Shown: positions 37,639 to 46,148, numbered from the stretch's first letter. The stretch is DNA of 64,000 bases from Ramlibacter ginsenosidimutans (GCF_016654015.1 NZ_JAEPWM010000001.1:744001-808000); one strand, 5' to 3'. Made by a program: numbers and translations. Notes: generated by a model not told the origin, from the sequence alone.

Positions 37639-37829
37639 TCGCTGCTATTCGACAATCGAGAGCGGCGTCCGTCGCGACGGCGGGAAACCGCATCCTCGGC
37701 GAGGCGCGCGCGATCTGGGAGCCAGACAACGCCTGCAGGGGGAGTTCGCGATCCAGGTCGCGTCCGATCGGCGCCGCCGAGGCCCCGCCGGGGCTGACCT
37801 GCACCCTTCCTTCCTACCAGTTGATGGTT
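37639..37829. other. Gap between PIG-L gene and IS66 remnant
   Basis: No convincing gene is visible. Short frames exist on both strands but none resembles a known protein. The stretch may contain the decayed 5' part of the IS66 element, because the tnpB-like reading continues only from about 37830. Confidence 0.3.
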
Positions 37830-38386
37830 AGCGAGGTCCGTCACCCGGGAGAATTGCATGACGACATTGGCCTGTGGCTGCCGGCCCGGCGCCTGAACCA
37901 GGCACGCTTCGTATGGACGAGTGACGGTGCTCCGAGTGTCGGCCTCACGCGCCAGCAGTTCGACACGCTGGTGCTCGGACTGCCGCGGCAGCGCATTGGC
38001 GAAGCCGGCGTGATCTCGCTGCAGTAGCGCAATTGTATCTGCCGATGCCCTGGTGCAGCGCGGATGGCAGCATGTCCCTCCGTGAGCACCGCATACAACA
38101 TCGACGGCCTCGACGCGCATCAGCTGCGCGAACTGGTGGCGCGTCCGCGCGCCCACGTGCTGCACAAACAGACGCTGATTGACACGCTCACGCACGGGAA
38201 CGCGGTCCTCAAGCGCCTGAAGTTCGCGGCCCATCCCGAGCGCTTCACAACGCGGAGCAGCGCAGCCTGCTCAAAGAAGTGCTCGAGGGCGACCTGCAAG
38301 CTGTATCGGAGGAGATCGAGCGCGTCGCTGCACAGGACAAGCCTGCGGGCGAGACGAACAAGCCGAAAGGGCCAGCCTCTGCCCGG
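37830..38386 (+). mobile_element. Degenerate IS66-family remnant (tnpB end and tnpC start)
   Basis: The frame ending at 38027 encodes LWLPARRLNQARFVW and LTRQQFDTLVLGLPRQRIGEAGVI, which is the C-terminus of the IS66 accessory protein TnpB. From about 38080 the N-terminus of the TnpC transposase follows: GLDAHQLRELVARPRAHVL and LTHGNAVLKRLKFAA, then, after frameshifts, LLKEVLEGDLQAVSEEIERV. It breaks off at KGQPLP near 38386. Only pieces of two of the three IS66 genes survive, there are frame errors, and no terminal repeats are recognisable. It is inactive. Confidence 0.8.
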
Positions 38387-38387
38387 T

Positions 38388-38423
38388 GTGGACTTGGTGA
38401 TCGACCACATCGCGCAGCGCTAG
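38388..38423 (+). pseudogene. Duplicated tail of the DUF3108 gene
   Basis: The sequence encodes VDLVIDHIAQR followed by a stop, matching the end of the DUF3108 protein (LDLVIDHIEQR). Over 33 bases (38391-38423 against 34841-34873) 28 are identical. The IS66 remnant is joined directly to it in the same frame. It marks the right border of the island inserted after the DUF3108 gene. Confidence 0.75.
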
Positions 38424-38448
38424 CCGCGGGCACTCCCGCACCGGGCCG

Positions 38449-39744
38449 CTACAGCTTGCGTTGGTCCACCACCCGCCTGGCCTTCCCCATGCTGCGCTCG
38501 ATGCCGCCGACGGGCCGCAACTCAATGCGCGCGCTCGTGCCGATGTAGACCTTGATCTCGTAGGCGAGCCGCTCGGCCGCCGAACGCACGTCCGCGTGCT
38601 CGTGGTCCAGGCCCGCGCCCGCTTCGACGGCGACGGTGAGCTCGTCCAGCGGGCCCTCGCGCGTGAGGATGCACTGGTAGTGCGGGGCCAGCACGGGCTG
38701 CCTGAGGATCAGCTCCTCGATCTGCGTGGGGAACACGTTCACGCCGCGCACGATCATCATGTCGTCGCTGCGGCCGGTGATCTTCTCCATGCGGCGCATC
38801 GTGCGTGCGGTGCCCGGCAGCAGGCGCGTCAGGTCGCGCGTGCGGTAGCGGATGACGGGCAGCGCCTCCTTCGTCAGGCTGGTGAAGACCAGCTCGCCCA
38901 GCTCGCCGTCGGCGACGGGCGCGCCGGTCTCCGGGTCGACGATCTCGGGATAGAAGTGGTCCTCCCAGATCGTCGGGCCGTCCTTGGTCTCGATGCACTC
39001 GTTGGCAACGCCGGGGCCCATCACCTCCGAGAGCCCGTAGATGTCCACGGCGTCCAGGCCCAGGCGCTGCTCGATCTTCTGGCGCATGTCGTTGGTCCAC
39101 GGCTCGGCGCCGAAGATGCCCAGGCGCAGGCTGCACTCGCGCGGGTCCATGCCCTGCCGTTCCATCTCATCGGCGATGGCCAGCATGTAGCTGGGGGTGA
39201 CCATGATGATGTCGGGCCGGAAGTCGGTGATCAGCTGCACCTGGCGTTCGGTCTGGCCGCCGCCGAAGGGGACCACCGTCAGGCCCAGCTTCTCGGCGCC
39301 GTAGTGGGCGCCGAGGCCGCCGGTGAAAAGGCCGTAGCCGTAGCTCACGTGCACCATGTCGCCGGGACGCGCCCCCGCCGCCCGGATGCTGCGCGCCATC
39401 ACCGCGGACCAGGTCTCGATGTCGTTGCGGGTGTAGCCCACTACGGTGGGCTTGCCCGTGGTGCCGCTGGACGCATGGATGCGCACGCACTGCTCGCGCG
39501 GCACCGCCAGCATGCCGAACGGGTAGGCCTCGCGCAGGTCGTGTTTGGTGGTGAAGGGAAACTTCGCCAGGTCGGCGAGGCTGCTGCAGTCGTCGGGATG
39601 CACGCCGGCAGCGTCGAACTTGCGCCGGTAGACCGGCGAATTCGCATAAGCGTGGTTCAGCGTCTGCTGCAGGCGCTTGAACTGCAGCGCCCGCAGTTCG
39701 TCGACGCTCGCGTTCTCGATAGCCTCCAACGGAAAGCGGTTCAT
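38449..39744 (-). CDS. paaK: Phenylacetate-CoA ligase
   Basis: PaaK activates phenylacetate to phenylacetyl-CoA with ATP, the first step of the aerobic pathway. The 431-residue adenylate-forming enzyme has the P-loop-like SSGTTGKPTVVGYT near residue 93, the motif IFGAEPWTNDMR, YGLSEVMGPGVA and the C-terminal catalytic lysine segment SMGKARRVVD. Length and motifs match the family. The start overlaps the paaI stop (ATGA). Only part of the paa pathway lies here; the epoxidase genes paaABCDE are not in the window. Confidence 0.95.
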   Translation of the reverse strand: MNRFPLEAIENASVDELRALQFKRLQQTLNHAYANSPVYRRKFDAAGVHPDDCSSLADLAKFPFTTKHDLREAYPFGMLAVPREQCVRIHASSGTTGKPTVVGYTRNDIETWSAVMARSIRAAGARPGDMVHVSYGYGLFTGGLGAHYGAEKLGLTVVPFGGGQTERQVQLITDFRPDIIMVTPSYMLAIADEMERQGMDPRECSLRLGIFGAEPWTNDMRQKIEQRLGLDAVDIYGLSEVMGPGVANECIETKDGPTIWEDHFYPEIVDPETGAPVADGELGELVFTSLTKEALPVIRYRTRDLTRLLPGTARTMRRMEKITGRSDDMMIVRGVNVFPTQIEELILRQPVLAPHYQCILTREGPLDELTVAVEAGAGLDHEHADVRSAAERLAYEIKVYIGTSARIELRPVGGIERSMGKARRVVDQRKL

Positions 39745-40184
39745 GGCTCCTCCGGAATCACCGTGCCCTGGATGCTCGCGCTCTTGCCGCGGAAGACCGC
39801 CACCACCTCGCCACGCTGGTTGGTCACCTTCATGTCGTAGATCCCGTGGCGGCCCTGCAGGACCTGCTCGACCCCCTCGCAGGTGAGCACGTCGCCCAGG
39901 TGCCCGGGCTTCAGGAACTCGATGCTGGCGCCCGCCGCCACCGTCACCTTGTTGTGGCTGTTGCAGGCGTAGGCGAACGTGGAGTCCGCCAGCGTGAAGA
40001 TCAGGCCGCCATGGCAGATCTTGTGGCCGTTGAGCATCGGCGCGCGCACCGTCATGCGCATGACGGCACGACCGGGCTCGCAGGAGAGCAGCTCGATCTG
40101 CATGAAGTCGCGCACCGCCGGGTCGTCGGCGTACATGGCCTCGCCCACCGCAGTGGCGAGCGCTTGGGGAGATCGCTTGCTCAT
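39741..40184 (-). CDS. paaI: Hydroxyphenylacetyl-CoA thioesterase PaaI
   Basis: PaaI is a hotdog-fold thioesterase that releases CoA from stalled phenylacetate intermediates. The 147-residue protein has the signature NGHKICHGGLIFTLADSTFAYACN, with the catalytic Asp within it, and the strand FLKPGHLGDVLTCEG. The ATG at 40184 fits the family. It overlaps the end of paaG by four bases and is coupled to paaK. Confidence 0.93.
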   Translation of the reverse strand: MSKRSPQALATAVGEAMYADDPAVRDFMQIELLSCEPGRAVMRMTVRAPMLNGHKICHGGLIFTLADSTFAYACNSHNKVTVAAGASIEFLKPGHLGDVLTCEGVEQVLQGRHGIYDMKVTNQRGEVVAVFRGKSASIQGTVIPEEP

Positions 40185-40984
40185 TCGCCGGTGAATTGCG
40201 CTGGGCGCTTTTCGCGGAACGCCATCACGCCTTCGATGTAGTCGTGGGTCTTGCCCAGGCCAGACTGGGTGTCGCGTTCGAGGTTCAACTGCTGCTCCAG
40301 CTCGTTCGTCGCTGCCGCACGCAGCAGCTTGCGCGTCTGCACGAGCGCGGTGGTCGGCATCGTCGCGAGCCGGTCGGCGAGCTGCAGCGCGGCCTGCACG
40401 CAATCCTGGCCTTCGGCGGCGACGTCCCAGATCATTCCCCACTCCTTCGCATCGCTGGCGCTCACCTTGTCGCCCAGCATCGCGCAGCCCATGGCGCGGG
40501 CCAGGCCCAGCTTCTTGACCAGGAACCAGGAACCGCCCGCGTCGGGGATGAGCCCGATCTTGCTGAAGGCCTGGATGAAACTTGCCCCCGGTGCCGCGAT
40601 GGCAAGGTCGCAGGCCATCGCGAACGATGCGCCGGCGCCCGCGGCCACGCCGTTCACTGCAGCGATGGTGGGAACGCGCACGTCCATCAGCTTGCGGATG
40701 GAGGGATTGAAGGCCTGGTCGATCACCGGGCCCGGGTCCGCGCGCTTCACCAGGTCGGGACCGGGCTCGAAGTCGAATTCGGCGAGATCGGCGCCGGCGC
40801 AGAAACCGCGCCCCGCACCCGTCAGCACGGCGGCGCGGACGGCCTTGTCCGCGTTGATGCGGTCGAGTGCGGCCCACAGGTCGCGGTGCATCTGGCGCGT
40901 GAAGCTGTTGAGGGCCTGCGGCCGGTTCAGCGTGACGACGGCCACGCTGCCCCGCGCCTCGTACAGCACGGTGGCTTCGCTCAT
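40181..40984 (-). CDS. paaG: 2-(1,2-epoxy-1,2-dihydrophenyl)acetyl-CoA isomerase PaaG
   Basis: PaaG is a crotonase-fold isomerase that opens the epoxide of activated phenylacetate to the oxepin and also acts later in beta-oxidation. The 267-residue protein has the oxyanion-hole segments GRGFCAGADLAEF and GVAAGAGASFAMACDLAIAA, and the active-site region IGLIPDAGGSWFLVKKLG. The ATG at 40984 is preferred over a longer frame because the crotonase domain begins right after it. It leads the paaG-paaI-paaK operon and is divergent from paaF. Confidence 0.9.
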   Translation of the reverse strand: MSEATVLYEARGSVAVVTLNRPQALNSFTRQMHRDLWAALDRINADKAVRAAVLTGAGRGFCAGADLAEFDFEPGPDLVKRADPGPVIDQAFNPSIRKLMDVRVPTIAAVNGVAAGAGASFAMACDLAIAAPGASFIQAFSKIGLIPDAGGSWFLVKKLGLARAMGCAMLGDKVSASDAKEWGMIWDVAAEGQDCVQAALQLADRLATMPTTALVQTRKLLRAAATNELEQQLNLERDTQSGLGKTHDYIEGVMAFREKRPAQFTGE

Positions 40985-41079
40985 GGTGGTTCTCCTTGGC
41001 GCCGAATCTAGCACCCGCGGCGCACGCGACCGGAGCATGGTTTCCCTTGGGTATAGTGGGCGCTCCGCAGGAGAACGGC

Positions 41080-41859
41080 ATGGCCTACGAATTCATCGAA
41101 GTGCGCACGGAAGCGGGCAAGGTTGGCGTGATCACGCTCAACCGGCCCAAGCAACTCAACGCCCTCAGCAACGGCCTGATGGACGAGCTCGGACAGGCCC
41201 TCAAGGCCTTCGACGCCGACGAGGCGATCGGCTGCATGATCCTCACCGGCAGCGAGAAGGCCTTCGCCGCGGGCGCCGACATCGGCGCCATGGCGAGCTA
41301 TACCTTCGCGGACGTCTACAAGGGCGACTACATCACGCGCAACTGGGAAACGATCCGCTCGATCCGCAAGCCCGTGATCGCGGCCGTGAGCGGCTTCGCG
41401 CTGGGCGGCGGCTGCGAGCTGGCGATGATGTGCGACTTCATCATCGCCGCCGACAACGCGAAGTTCGGCCAGCCCGAGATCAAGCTGGGCATCATTCCCG
41501 GCGCCGGCGGCACGCAGCGCCTGCCGCGCGCGGTGGGCAAGGCCAAGGCCATGGACATGGCGCTCACGGGCCGGATGATGGATGCGACCGAAGCGGAACG
41601 CGCGGGACTCGTGAGCCGGGTCGTGCCTTTCGCCAAGCTGATGGAAGAGACGCTCGGCGCTGCCCTGCAGATCTGCGAGTACTCGCAAGTCGCCGTACTC
41701 GCCGCCAAGGAATCGGTGAACCGCTCCTTCGAGAGCGGGCTGGCCGACGGCGTCATGTTCGAGCGGCGCATGTTCCACGCCCTCTTCGCGACCGAGGACC
41801 AGAAGGAAGGCATGGATGCGTTCGTGAACAAGCGCAAGGCGCAGTTCAAGCATCGCTGA
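41080..41859 (+). CDS. paaF: Enoyl-CoA hydratase (PaaF-like)
   Basis: This 259-residue crotonase-fold enzyme has EKAFAAGADIGAM, GFALGGGCELAMMCDFIIA with the first catalytic Glu, and the second Glu in KLGIIPGAGGTQRL. Both glutamates argue for a true hydratase. The GGAG ribosome site lies seven bases before the ATG, and a TATAGT -10-like element is at 41052-41057. The paaF name rests on the neighbouring paaG; it could also serve general short-chain beta-oxidation. Confidence 0.88.
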   Translation: MAYEFIEVRTEAGKVGVITLNRPKQLNALSNGLMDELGQALKAFDADEAIGCMILTGSEKAFAAGADIGAMASYTFADVYKGDYITRNWETIRSIRKPVIAAVSGFALGGGCELAMMCDFIIAADNAKFGQPEIKLGIIPGAGGTQRLPRAVGKAKAMDMALTGRMMDATEAERAGLVSRVVPFAKLMEETLGAALQICEYSQVAVLAAKESVNRSFESGLADGVMFERRMFHALFATEDQKEGMDAFVNKRKAQFKHR

Positions 41860-41883
41860 AACCGGACCGCCGGATTTTCTCCT

Positions 41884-41889
41884 TATAAT
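41884..41889 (+). promoter_or_regulatory. -10 element of the tRNA-Met promoter
   Basis: A perfect TATAAT lies 10 bases before the first tRNA base, so transcription would start within a few bases of the gene. The -35 region is poor. Confidence 0.6.
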
Positions 41890-41899
41890 GGAGAGCTCA

Positions 41900-41976
<77 letters not shown>

Positions 41977-41982
41977 GACTCC

Positions 41983-42017
41983 GAAACCCCCGTGGATCGA
42001 CTATTCCCGGGGGTTTC
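41983..42017 (+). terminator. Terminator of the tRNA gene
   Basis: GAAACCCCCG and CGGGGGTTTC form a perfect 10-base stem with a 15-base loop, followed by TTC. It begins seven bases after the tRNA and lies before the end of the convergent RidA-like gene. Confidence 0.75.
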
Positions 42018-42033
42018 TTCATGCCGGCCCGGC

Positions 42034-42390
42034 TCAGCCTGCGACCGGCTTGTCCGGCACGACCGCGATCACCTCGAGCTGCAGCAGCATGCCGCCGCGC
42101 AGGTCGTGCACGAGCGTGTGGCGCGCGGGCCGGTCGTGCGGATCGGGGATGCACTTCAGCCATTCCACGTTGATGGCCTCGCGCACGGATTCGTCCTTGA
42201 CGAACACGGTGACGCGGCCCACGTCCTCCAGCGTCGCGCCGCCGTTGGCAAGCAAGGTGCGCAGGTTCTGGAAGGCGACGCGCCCCTGCTCCGCCCCATC
42301 CGCCGGCAGCTCGCCCGTAGCCGGATCCTTGCCGGCGATGCCGGAGGAGAAGATCATGTTCCCCACGCGCGCACCCATGGGGATGGGCAC
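42034..42390 (-). CDS. RidA family protein, N-terminus uncertain
   Basis: RidA proteins hydrolyse reactive enamine/imine intermediates. The 118-residue frame has [18 protein letters not shown] near its start, VFVKDE, and the C-terminal [18 protein letters not shown] with the conserved substrate-binding Arg. Family members usually have an extra N-terminal strand. That strand ([11 protein letters not shown]) is encoded in frame upstream, but no ATG, GTG or TTG lies between it and an in-frame TGA at 42442-42444. The GTG at 42390 is therefore the only start, and the product may be shortened or the gene damaged. Confidence 0.75.
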   Translation of the reverse strand: MPIPMGARVGNMIFSSGIAGKDPATGELPADGAEQGRVAFQNLRTLLANGGATLEDVGRVTVFVKDESVREAINVEWLKCIPDPHDRPARHTLVHDLRGGMLLQLEVIAVVPDKPVAG

Positions 42391-42443
42391 CTTGCCGTGG
42401 GTGACGCCGGGAACTTCGAGCGAGCGGGGGTCTGCGTGCGTTC

Positions 42444-42632
42444 ATGACCATTGCGCAGATCATGGAGAGCCCGCGCCGCCGCGCGCACCTCACCAGCTTC
42501 CCCTTGCAGGCCGGCCAGCCGGACTGCGTGCGCAAGATGCAGTCCGAAGTGATGGGCGTGGAGATCGGCGAGTTCCAGGGGCTGGCGCCGCAGTTCGAGG
42601 TCCGCCCCAGGACGGCAGAACGCCCCGGCTAA
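42444..42632 (+). CDS. Small hypothetical ORF (62 aa)
   Basis: This is a short soluble frame with a codon pattern like real genes (high GC at third positions). It has no signal peptide, membrane segment or recognised motif. Its start coincides with the place where the RidA-like gene loses its N-terminus, so it could be the 3' part of an older gene cut by a rearrangement. Evidence for translation is weak. Confidence 0.3.
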   Translation: MTIAQIMESPRRRAHLTSFPLQAGQPDCVRKMQSEVMGVEIGEFQGLAPQFEVRPRTAERPG

Positions 42633-42720
42633 AATGCACGCTCCCGGCTGCATTGCTTCCGGGATGCAACGCTTTCGTTGACACCCAAGGCACTGTCCCG
42701 CACAGTGCCTTCGTCTTTCC
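42630..42720 (+). promoter_or_regulatory. Structured 5' leader or small RNA before the secreted hypothetical gene
   Basis: A TAAAAT -10-like element at 42630-42635 is followed by bases that can form either CCCGG...CCGGG or TGCAT...ATGCA, two mutually exclusive stems. A small AACG-CTTT-CGTT hairpin comes next. Last is a perfect 10-base hairpin (AAGGCACTGT / ACAGTGCCTT, 42687-42711) followed by TCGTCTTTCC, which looks like a terminator. This suggests an attenuated leader or a short stand-alone RNA. Confidence 0.45.
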
Positions 42721-42740
42721 ACAGCCTCTGGATCTACACC

Positions 42741-43151
42741 ATGAACCGCTGGATGCGATTCCTCCTTTCCGCCCTGCTCGCTGCCGTTGCCGTTTCGGCT
42801 GCCGCGCAGGCCGTCATGCGCGATGCGCCGCGCGACGTCAAACCGGGCCTCCTCGCCGTGAGCGCGACGCCGCCCGTGATCACCGTGGACGGCAAGCCCG
42901 ACCGCTTCGCGCCCGGCGCGCGCATCCACGACCGCAACAACATGCTGGTGCTGACCGGCGCGGTCGCGGGCCAGAGCCTCTACACGGTGTACCGGCGCGA
43001 CAGCTCGGGCCTCGTGCACGACGTCTGGGTCCTCAACGAGGAGGAGTACGCCAAGATCGGCGGCGTGCGCACCGGCGACCCGGACGGCTACAAGCGGCTC
43101 AACGACCTGCTGGATGCGATCTGGGCGTCGCGCTGGCTGCTGCTGAAGTGA
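42741..43151 (+). CDS. Secreted hypothetical protein (136 aa)
   Basis: The protein has a typical signal peptide (short basic start, hydrophobic core, cleavage near SAAAQA, residue 23). The mature domain of about 113 residues is mixed, with [18 protein letters not shown] and a Tyr/Arg-rich middle, and ends in a helical segment. I do not recognise a named family. It follows the hairpin-rich leader and ends eight bases before miaB, so the two are probably cotranscribed. Confidence 0.75.
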   Translation: MNRWMRFLLSALLAAVAVSAAAQAVMRDAPRDVKPGLLAVSATPPVITVDGKPDRFAPGARIHDRNNMLVLTGAVAGQSLYTVYRRDSSGLVHDVWVLNEEEYAKIGGVRTGDPDGYKRLNDLLDAIWASRWLLLK

Positions 43152-43159
43152 GGCCGGCC

Positions 43160-44497
43160 ATGAAGAAGGTGTACATCAAGACCTTCGGCTGCCAGATGAA
43201 CGAGTACGACTCGGACAAGATGGCGGACGTGATGAACGCGGCCGAAGGCTACGAGCCCACGCAGGATCCCGAACAGGCGGACCTGATCCTCTTCAACACC
43301 TGCTCGGTCCGCGAGAAGGCGCAGGAAAAGGTGTTCTCCGACCTCGGCCGCGTGAAGCACCTGAAGCAAAAGGGCGTGCTGATCGGCGTGGGCGGTTGCG
43401 TCGCAAGCCAGGAAGGCGCGGCCATCATCGAGCGCGCGCCCTACGTGGACGTGGTGTTCGGCCCGCAGACCCTGCACCGCCTGCCGGAACTGCTGGCGCA
43501 GCGCGAGAAGCAGCAGCGCCCGCAGGTGGACATCAGCTTCCCCGAGATCGAGAAGTTCGACCACCTGCCGCCCGCGCGCGTGGAAGGCGCCTCGGCCTTC
43601 GTGTCGATCATGGAAGGTTGCTCGAAGTACTGCAGCTACTGCGTGGTGCCGTACACGCGCGGCGAGGAAGTGTCGCGACCCTTCGACGACGTGCTCACCG
43701 AAGTCGCCGGCCTCGCCGACCAGGGCGTGAAGGAAGTGACGCTGCTCGGTCAGAACGTGAACGCCTATCGCGGGAAGATGGGCGACACCGGGGAGATCGC
43801 CGACTTCGCGCTGCTGATCGAGTACGTGGCGGAGATCCCCGGGATAGCCCGCATCCGCTACACGACGAGCCACCCCAACGAATTCACGCAGCGGCTGGTC
43901 GACGTGTACGCCAAGGTGCCGCAGCTCGTGAGCCACCTGCACCTGCCGGTGCAGCATGGCAGCGACCGCATCCTGATGGCGATGAAACGCGGCTACACCG
44001 CCATGGAGTACAAGAGCACGATCCGCAAGCTACGTGCGGTGCGTCCTCAGATCTCGCTGTCGACCGACTTCATCGTCGGCTTCCCCGGCGAGACGGAGGA
44101 AGACTTCGGCAAGATGATGAAGCTGGTGGAAGACGTAGGCTACGACGCGAGCTTCTCGTTCATCTTCAGCCCGCGTCCCGGCACGCCCGCCGCGCAACTG
44201 CACGACGACACGCCGCACGCGGTCAAGCTCAAGCGCCTGCAGCATCTGCAGGCCGTGCTGGAAGAGAACGTGCAGCGCATCAGCGCGAGCCGCGTCGGCA
44301 CCGTGCAGCGCATCCTCGTGGAAGGCCCTTCGCGCAAGGACCCCAACGAGCTGATGGGGCGCACGGAGTGCAACCGCATCGTCAATTTCGCGGGGCCGCA
44401 GCGCCTCGTGGGCCAGATGGTCGACGTGACGATCACGCAGGCGCTGCCGCACTCGCTGCGCGCGGAGGCCATAGTGAACGAGCGGGTGGCGGTTTAG
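43160..44497 (+). CDS. miaB: tRNA-2-methylthio-N6-dimethylallyladenosine synthase MiaB
   Basis: MiaB adds a methylthio group to isopentenyl-adenosine 37 of tRNAs using two iron-sulfur clusters and SAM. The 445-residue protein has the UPF0004 domain ([17 protein letters not shown] and further cluster cysteines CSV and GGCVAS), the radical-SAM motif CSKYCSYC near residue 154 and a C-terminal TRAM domain. The tail, from ALPHS on, departs from the sequence remnant found at 46070-46148, which reads [15 protein letters not shown]. The end of the gene may therefore have been replaced when the adjacent island arrived. Confidence 0.95.
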   Translation: MKKVYIKTFGCQMNEYDSDKMADVMNAAEGYEPTQDPEQADLILFNTCSVREKAQEKVFSDLGRVKHLKQKGVLIGVGGCVASQEGAAIIERAPYVDVVFGPQTLHRLPELLAQREKQQRPQVDISFPEIEKFDHLPPARVEGASAFVSIMEGCSKYCSYCVVPYTRGEEVSRPFDDVLTEVAGLADQGVKEVTLLGQNVNAYRGKMGDTGEIADFALLIEYVAEIPGIARIRYTTSHPNEFTQRLVDVYAKVPQLVSHLHLPVQHGSDRILMAMKRGYTAMEYKSTIRKLRAVRPQISLSTDFIVGFPGETEEDFGKMMKLVEDVGYDASFSFIFSPRPGTPAAQLHDDTPHAVKLKRLQHLQAVLEENVQRISASRVGTVQRILVEGPSRKDPNELMGRTECNRIVNFAGPQRLVGQMVDVTITQALPHSLRAEAIVNERVAV

Positions 44498-45051
44498 CCG
44501 TCACTGAAGGCCGGGCACTCAGGGCTGATCAGGCAAGGAGTCGTCGACTGATGGGGCTCGAGTGCCATTCCGGTGGGTGGCACGCTGGATCCACGCTCAT
44601 GCATCTCCCGTTCCTGCCGCCTGATGATGCGCGCGGGAATGCCGACGGCCGTGCAGTCAGCTGGAACATCTTCGAGAACCACGGCCATGGCCCCAATCCG
44701 TGCGCCGTCGCCCACGTGCACCTTGCCGAGGACCTTGGCGCCGGCACCGATATATACGCGGTTCCCGATCACCGGATACTCCCCGGCGCCGATCATGCCC
44801 AGGGTGACCTGCTGCATGATCATGCAATCGTCTCCTACTCGCGCGTTTTCGTGGAAGACCAGCCCGTTGGGATGAGGCAGCCGCACGTTTGCGCCGAGTC
44901 GCGCCCGTGGATCGATGTCCGAAGCGGTCATCACGCTCCAGAACAGATGCCGGGCACGCGCGTACTTGCGAAGCAGCACGTGCACCAGCCCGGGGCGGCC
45001 CGCATGGCGCTGGTAATCGCGGATGCTTTTGAGAAGTGCCCGGGCAAACAT
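44494..45051 (-). CDS. Hexapeptide-repeat acetyltransferase (serine acetyltransferase-like)
   Basis: This 185-residue protein has a helical N-terminus of about 50 residues and a left-handed beta-helix with hexapeptide repeats ([47 protein letters not shown]). Near the end are VGIPARII and a polar tail. This is the CysE-like group often found in polysaccharide clusters, where such enzymes O-acetylate sugars. The missing long N-terminal domain makes a true cysteine-pathway CysE unlikely. Its stop codon overlaps the miaB stop on the other strand. It follows the DUF535 gene by two bases. Confidence 0.85.
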   Translation of the reverse strand: MFARALLKSIRDYQRHAGRPGLVHVLLRKYARARHLFWSVMTASDIDPRARLGANVRLPHPNGLVFHENARVGDDCMIMQQVTLGMIGAGEYPVIGNRVYIGAGAKVLGKVHVGDGARIGAMAVVLEDVPADCTAVGIPARIIRRQEREMHERGSSVPPTGMALEPHQSTTPCLISPECPAFSDG

Positions 45052-45053
45052 GG

Positions 45054-45989
45054 TCAGGTCGCCTGGAACCGGACGATCGTGGGTTGGGCGCCCGGAGCGG
45101 CGATCTCCGCCGCCAGCTGCTCCAGCATCTCGTTGCGCTTGCGGTACATGCCACGCTTCTTGCTTTGGACTTCCTCGAGCGCGCGAAGCGAGAGGGTCGG
45201 CGGCAACTCGAAATGGGAGGGCGCGATCCGGATGCCGCCGCGGTCGCACCAGATTTCGTCGTAGTTCACGTGCATCTCCTCGCCAGCGTGAGCCCCGAAA
45301 TAGGCGTGCCGGAAGAAACGGTGGCTTTCGGCGACTGCGTAGATGCGGCTGACCCCGATCCGCTGGAAGAACATGCGCGCGACGTCGAGAAGCAGGTCGC
45401 GGGGACGCATGCCATGGAAATCCTTCGTCAGGACCTTGTATTGATCCAGCGCTCCTTCCGTGCTGCGGCCCTGGAGTCCGCCGATGAACGCGCAGCGATC
45501 CTGGCCGTCGCTGAACAGGGAGAACGCCAGCGAGTAGCTTCTGTGATCGCCCACGAACAGGTTCAGCGCCAGATGCCCTTCCCTCGCGAGCCACTTGGGC
45601 TGGTCCAGGATCAAACGTACGTCTGCGCTATAGCCACGCAAGTTCAGCACTTCCAGCTTGTCTTCGACACAGGCGCGAATCGGGGGTCCAATCGACTCGA
45701 CGAGGTCGAAGTGTGAAACGATGCGCCGGACCCGCTCCCTGGCGTTCCATGCGGAACACTGGTAAGGCCACAGCAGGACGCCTGCGGTTTCGGGTCGCTG
45801 TTCGAGGTGCTCGTGCAGCGCAGAGCCGAGCCGCGCGCTGACAAAAGGCCGCAGCACGTCACCGTCCAGGCAGGCGCGAGCGGCGAACCTGGCCCTCAAC
45901 TTCCAGCTAGGATCGAGCGCGCGCGCCACTCGCATCCGCCATCCCAATCCCGACAGTAGCCTCATCGGTCCATCATTCGCGGTTCCCAC
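45054..45989 (-). CDS. DUF535 (VirK/YbjX) family protein
   Basis: This protein of 311 residues matches the VirK/YbjX family in its central and C-terminal parts: LALNLFVGDHRSYSLAFSLF, FIGGLQGRSTEGALDQYKVL, DLLLDVARMFFQRIGV, and the FRHAYFGAH segment with MHVNYDEIWCDRGG. VirK-type proteins affect outer-surface properties and peptide resistance in enterobacteria, but no reaction is known. An alternative ATG lies 24 bases into the frame. Together with the acetyltransferase it makes a two-gene unit inserted at the miaB 3' end. Confidence 0.85.
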   Translation of the reverse strand: MGTANDGPMRLLSGLGWRMRVARALDPSWKLRARFAARACLDGDVLRPFVSARLGSALHEHLEQRPETAGVLLWPYQCSAWNARERVRRIVSHFDLVESIGPPIRACVEDKLEVLNLRGYSADVRLILDQPKWLAREGHLALNLFVGDHRSYSLAFSLFSDGQDRCAFIGGLQGRSTEGALDQYKVLTKDFHGMRPRDLLLDVARMFFQRIGVSRIYAVAESHRFFRHAYFGAHAGEEMHVNYDEIWCDRGGIRIAPSHFELPPTLSLRALEEVQSKKRGMYRKRNEMLEQLAAEIAAPGAQPTIVRFQAT

Positions 45990-46069
45990 ACAGGCCGCAA
46001 TGGCCCGAGAGAACCAATGGTGCGCGCTGCATCGCCCGGCGCGGCGAGTGGAAACGCTGGCGCATTCGG

Positions 46070-46148
46070 GATGTGACGATCACGCAGGCGCTGCCGCACT
46101 CGCGTGCGCGCGGAGGTGGTGACGCGGGACGATCGCCTGGCGGCCTAG
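46070..46148 (+). pseudogene. Duplicated miaB tail
   Basis: A run of 31 bases (46073-46103) is identical to 44426-44456 inside miaB and encodes [10 protein letters not shown]. After one inserted base the match goes on for 12 more bases. The corrected frame then reads LRAEVVTRDDRLAA and stops at 46146-46148, which looks like an authentic MiaB C-terminus. It marks the right border of the acetyltransferase/DUF535 insertion. Confidence 0.85.

Noticed and set aside
37544-37804. Minus-strand frame after the PIG-L gene as a hypothetical protein
   Set aside because: It has no ribosome site, overlaps the PIG-L 3' end, and shows no recognisable features; more likely decayed IS-associated DNA.
34874-38423. 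The first island as a prophage or transposon
   Set aside because: No phage genes, intact transposase or terminal repeats were found; IS66 sequence is only a fragment.
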